NCBI GenBank assembly: GCA_009780025.1
Contig: WRAV01000003.1
Coordinates: 28,438-92,437 of the forward strand
Source: Oscillospiraceae bacterium
Lineage (GTDB): Bacteria; Bacillota; Clostridia; Oscillospirales; Ruminococcaceae
Direction: 5' to 3'
Length of the DNA stretch: 64,000 nt
Below are positions 61,294 through 64,000 of this stretch, piece after piece (the stretch's first letter is position 1; the number at the start of each line of letters is the position of its first letter). Position numbers and translations under genes: made by a program. The notes beneath the pieces were generated by a model. It was not told where the DNA came from, did not search any database, and worked only from the letters and a program-made list of their open reading frames with translations.

Positions 61294-62103
61294 ATGAACA
61301 GTATGGTAGTTGCTGTCTCTTCTGTAACAATAATCGCGACGGCTTGCGCGGCCTTGCTATGTATAGCTTCGAAGGTCATGTATGTTCATGTCGATGAGCG
61401 TCTGGAGAAAATCCAGGAAGCGCTGCCGGGGTCTAATTGCGGTGCGTGCGGGTACGCCGGCTGCTCGGGTTACGCCGAAGCTCTTATTTCGGGGGAAGGC
61501 GTGAAGTCAAATCTTTGCCCGCCGGGCGGGGAAGACGCCATAAATCGCATAAGCGAAATCCTCGGCATTGAACCCGAGGAGGCTATCTTCATAATCGCTG
61601 TTGTCCGCTGCGGGGGCAACCAGACGGCACGGCAGAGCAAGATGAGCTACGAAGGCATACAGACTTGCTATGCGGCAAAGCAGGTGTTTGGCGGCGAGAG
61701 CGCATGTGCCTATGGCTGCATGGGCTTCGGTGACTGCGTTGCCGTCTGCCCAGACGACGCTATCTGCATGGATGACGGCCTTGCCCGTGTGAACAGAAAA
61801 CTCTGCAGAGGCTGTGGGATGTGCATAAAGGTTTGCCCGAATAAAATTATCGCAATGGAAGATGGTAGACGGAAGACATTTATCGCCTGCAGCAACCTGG
61901 AAAAGGCCGCGCAGGCGCGCAAAAAGTGCACAAACTGCTGCTTCGGTTGCGGCAAGTGTATGCGTGAATGCCCAGAAAAGGCGATTACAGTCGAGAACAA
62001 CTTAGCCAAGATAGACTACGAAAAATGTACTGACTGCGGTCACTGTGCCGAAACTTGTCCCACCAAATGTGTGCATGAGTTCAACCGAGAGCCGGTCAGT
62101 TAG
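61294..62103 (+). CDS. rnfB: Rnf complex subunit B (polyferredoxin)
   Basis: 269 residues. One N-terminal membrane anchor, then a Cys-rich domain (LPGSNCGACGYAGCSGYAEA near 43) and several ferredoxin motifs: CVAVCPDDAICMDD, CRGCGMCIKVCPNKI, CGKCMRECPEKAI and CTDCGHCAETCPTKC. It takes electrons from reduced ferredoxin and passes them into the complex. GGGGGGAG lies before the ATG. It is the last gene of the operon and is followed by a terminator shared with apbE. Confidence 0.95.
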   Translation: MNSMVVAVSSVTIIATACAALLCIASKVMYVHVDERLEKIQEALPGSNCGACGYAGCSGYAEALISGEGVKSNLCPPGGEDAINRISEILGIEPEEAIFIIAVVRCGGNQTARQSKMSYEGIQTCYAAKQVFGGESACAYGCMGFGDCVAVCPDDAICMDDGLARVNRKLCRGCGMCIKVCPNKIIAMEDGRRKTFIACSNLEKAAQARKKCTNCCFGCGKCMRECPEKAITVENNLAKIDYEKCTDCGHCAETCPTKCVHEFNREPVS

Positions 62104-62229
62104 AGGCTGTATTCATAAGCTAAGCGTGTCGTAAATTGCAGCAAGGCTTGTATATTCAACTAACATTTGCGAATATAAATTGCAAATTATGTTCCATGTG
62201 AAACGGTAAACTTACAAAACATTCAAAAA

Positions 62230-62273
62230 AAAACGCCACCCAAACGGAAACAACCGTGCTAGGGTGGCGTTTT
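62230..62273. terminator. bidirectional terminator between rnfB and apbE
   Basis: AAAACGCCACCC / GGGTGGCGTTTT with a nested ACGG/CCGT hairpin. A-run before and T-run after suit both strands. Confidence 0.85.
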
Positions 62274-62279
62274 AAGCGA

Positions 62280-63332
62280 CTAGGACAGGTCTTTTAGTTC
62301 GCGGGAAAGGGCCTGGTACCCGGGGGTGGCGAACCAGTTGCCCTCTAGGTCAATCCAGAGGGCCTCAGCGCCGGCGGCTGCGACTAGTTCAGCTCCCTCT
62401 GCCTGGGGCAGAATGAACAGGGCTGTGGAGAGCACATCTGCCAGCCAAGACGATGGGTGAATGACCGCCACCTGCTTGTACAGATTTGCAGGCATGAGGG
62501 TGCTGGGGTCGATTATATGCCCAAAGGTTTGCTCGTCAACAACATAAAATCGCTGATGGACGCCGCTAATGGATACAGTGGCGTCTGTTAAATATATGGT
62601 GTCAACAGCGGGGGATGCGCCGTCAAGGTCCGCCTCAGGGTTCTGGATGGCGACGTTCCAATGATCCCGCCCGTGAGGGGAGCCCACTGCCACCACGTGG
62701 CCGCCAACGTTCAGCAGCGCGGACTCCAGGCCGGCTTGCGTGGCTGCGTCCATAGCCAGCCCCGCCGCGTATCCTTTGGCCACTGAGCCCACATCAAGGG
62801 ACATGTCTTGGTGGCGCAAGAACACAGTCATCTTCTCAGCGTCGATGACGACGTCTGCCATAGATATATGAGCCGCGGCCTCTTCGAGCGCCGACAGGGA
62901 GGGCAGCTGCGCGACGTTGGGCTCTGCCAACGCCTGCGCGCGGTAGTCATGCCAAATGCGAAGCACCGGCCCGAGAGCCGCGTTGGTCTGGCCCCCAGTA
63001 AGGTCATAGGCTTCCCTGGCAACTGTAAGCATATCAACAATTTCCTGCGACACGCCCACCGGAAAAATACCGGCCTGGGCGTTTATTGTGTGCAAATTGT
63101 TAAGGTCCCCGTAGCCGCCGAAAATATCGTATAGTTGATGCAGATATTCCAAACGCTCGAAAACAAGGGCTGAGTATCGGTCAAAGGCAGCCGGACTTTG
63201 GGCATAGCCTATGAACACAGTAACCGTGTCAAATGGCCCTATAATCTGAGCCTGAAAGCGGTGGTAGCTCGGCGAGCAGGCCGTAAGGCTTATCAGCAAC
63301 GCCGCAAGAACTGCCAGAAGGCGAAGCCGCAT
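62280..63332 (-). CDS. apbE: FAD:protein FMN transferase
   Basis: 350 residues. A lipoprotein (LAVLAALLISLTAC, Cys near 19) that moves FMN from FAD onto Thr of target proteins outside the membrane. The motifs GPFDTVTVFIGY near 33, LDVGSVAKGYAAGLAMDAA near 180, ALLNVGGHVVAVG near 205 and the Mg site SWLADVLSTALFIL near 293 match ApbE. Facing the rnf operon, its natural targets are RnfD and RnfG. Ends seven bases after the shared terminator. Confidence 0.94.
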   Translation of the reverse strand: MRLRLLAVLAALLISLTACSPSYHRFQAQIIGPFDTVTVFIGYAQSPAAFDRYSALVFERLEYLHQLYDIFGGYGDLNNLHTINAQAGIFPVGVSQEIVDMLTVAREAYDLTGGQTNAALGPVLRIWHDYRAQALAEPNVAQLPSLSALEEAAAHISMADVVIDAEKMTVFLRHQDMSLDVGSVAKGYAAGLAMDAATQAGLESALLNVGGHVVAVGSPHGRDHWNVAIQNPEADLDGASPAVDTIYLTDATVSISGVHQRFYVVDEQTFGHIIDPSTLMPANLYKQVAVIHPSSWLADVLSTALFILPQAEGAELVAAAGAEALWIDLEGNWFATPGYQALSRELKDLS

Positions 63333-63333
63333 T

Positions 63334-63852
63334 TTATTCCCTCCTTATTCTTGTGAGCGCCGGCATTAAGGTTTTTAGCAGCGTGCCGGTTAGCAGCCCG
63401 GTGACAATTCCGGATATGATTAGCGTGGGCAAAAAATATACCATAGCCGGTGTGGACAGAATTACCATTACGGCGGCAAACTGCCCTATATTGTGGGAGA
63501 TTGCCCCGGCCACGCTTAAAGACGCGTAAGACATTTTCCCACCGGCCCCTTTACCGTCAAACAGTTTTAATAGCAGAACGATAACAGCTATGGAGAGCAT
63601 ACCACCGCATAGGCTTAGCAGGCCAGCTGTCGGCCCGCGCGTGAGCAAGACGAACAGAGATTTGGCGGCATTTAAACCAACGGCTTGCCTGTATCCCACG
63701 CAGAGCAGACAATACATAACTGCTATATTAGAAAGCCCCGGCCTTGCGTGTGGGGGCAAAAAAGGCAATGTCAGCAGCAAAGACTCCATGGCGGAGAGGA
63801 CAAAAACTATGGCCAGCACAATACCTAAGAAGGTAATCTGTCTTATTTTCAC
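63334..63852 (-). CDS. Gx transporter-type membrane protein
   Basis: 172 residues with five to six membrane segments. It has LLTLPFLPPHARPGLSNIAV near 27 and SLFVLLTRGPTAGLLSLCGG near 65, features of the Gx transporter / heptaprenyl diphosphate synthase component I-like family. Such genes often stand beside apbE, and related proteins occur in flavin-based extracellular electron transfer loci. The substrate is unknown. It starts with GTG, one base separates it from apbE, and no clear ribosome site was seen. The remaining 148 bases to the window end hold no gene I can support. Confidence 0.75.
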   Translation of the reverse strand: MKIRQITFLGIVLAIVFVLSAMESLLLTLPFLPPHARPGLSNIAVMYCLLCVGYRQAVGLNAAKSLFVLLTRGPTAGLLSLCGGMLSIAVIVLLLKLFDGKGAGGKMSYASLSVAGAISHNIGQFAAVMVILSTPAMVYFLPTLIISGIVTGLLTGTLLKTLMPALTRIRRE

Positions 63853-64000
63853 GGTTCACGTATAATGGAGTTATCTTTTTTCAAGGGGTATCTCCATTAC
63901 TTTTCCTTTCGTAGATTTTGTTATATTGGCGGGAGTAGCTACCCGGCAGATATAATAGATGTGGCGCTGCGGATTTGTATCATGTTTATACGGCTTTGAC

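Overview
The window looks like the chromosome of an anaerobic, spore-forming Firmicute of the class Clostridia, probably near Oscillospirales. No 16S gene is present, so this rests on gene content: an Rnf complex in the clostridial order C-D-G-E-A-B, a Re-type citrate synthase, the methylaspartate route of glutamate fermentation, a YtvI-like sporulation membrane protein, reverse rubrerythrin, strong GGAGG ribosome sites, and a forespore-type promoter in front of a small SASP-like gene. The genome is moderately GC-rich. Its intergenic gaps carry a short palindromic repeat whose ends read TGTAGGGG ... CCCCTACA.

Layout. 1-2.7 kb: a leftward cytosine deaminase/permease operon, with the permease cut by the window edge, behind a leader that looks like a transcription attenuator. 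2.7-6.3 kb: purD, gltX and a YfcE-like phosphodiesterase. 6.3-8.5 kb: three uncharacterised genes, one with internal LDLSALSGIL repeats. 8.6-13.7 kb: reverse rubrerythrin, a tiny SASP-like gene, a lipoprotein, the CCA-adding enzyme, YtvI and a bactofilin. 13.8-17 kb: panB, a DegT-family protein without the usual PLP lysine, a DUF1905-DUF1801 type fusion, and aroQ.

17.1-26.5 kb is a glutamate-fermentation block: glutamate mutase E, methylaspartate ammonia-lyase, an AtuA-family protein with DUF4387, glutamate mutase S and MutL, a P-loop protein, and a two-subunit class I hydratase likely to act as mesaconase. Glutamate would flow through 3-methylaspartate and mesaconate to citramalate; the citramalate lyase that should follow is not in the window. 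A small holin-like toxin reading frame sits inside the block.

26.9-31.3 kb: an ABC-F ATPase, recG and a tRNA-Leu(GAG). 31.5-38 kb: a complete phosphate module (pstSCAB, phoU, response regulator, sensor kinase) whose PstS looks circularly permuted. 38.3-49.6 kb: hexuronate use, with a LacI-type regulator, uxuA, uxuB, a TRAP transporter, kduI, uxaC and a cupin. 50-55.9 kb: a leftward operon of Re-citrate synthase, aconitase, NAD-type isocitrate dehydrogenase and a lipoate ligase, supplying 2-oxoglutarate for glutamate synthesis. 56.3-57 kb: a zinc-ribbon/SH3b membrane protein. 57.2-62.1 kb: rnfCDGEAB, with the flavin transferase apbE and a Gx-type membrane protein facing it.

Working together, sugar acids and glutamate feed the cell, ferredoxin is re-oxidised at Rnf to build an ion gradient, and ApbE attaches FMN to the Rnf subunits. 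The most unusual signals are the codA leader, the permuted PstS, the lysine-less DegT protein, a two-copy hairpin-rich element, and repeats that have become the ends of coding genes.
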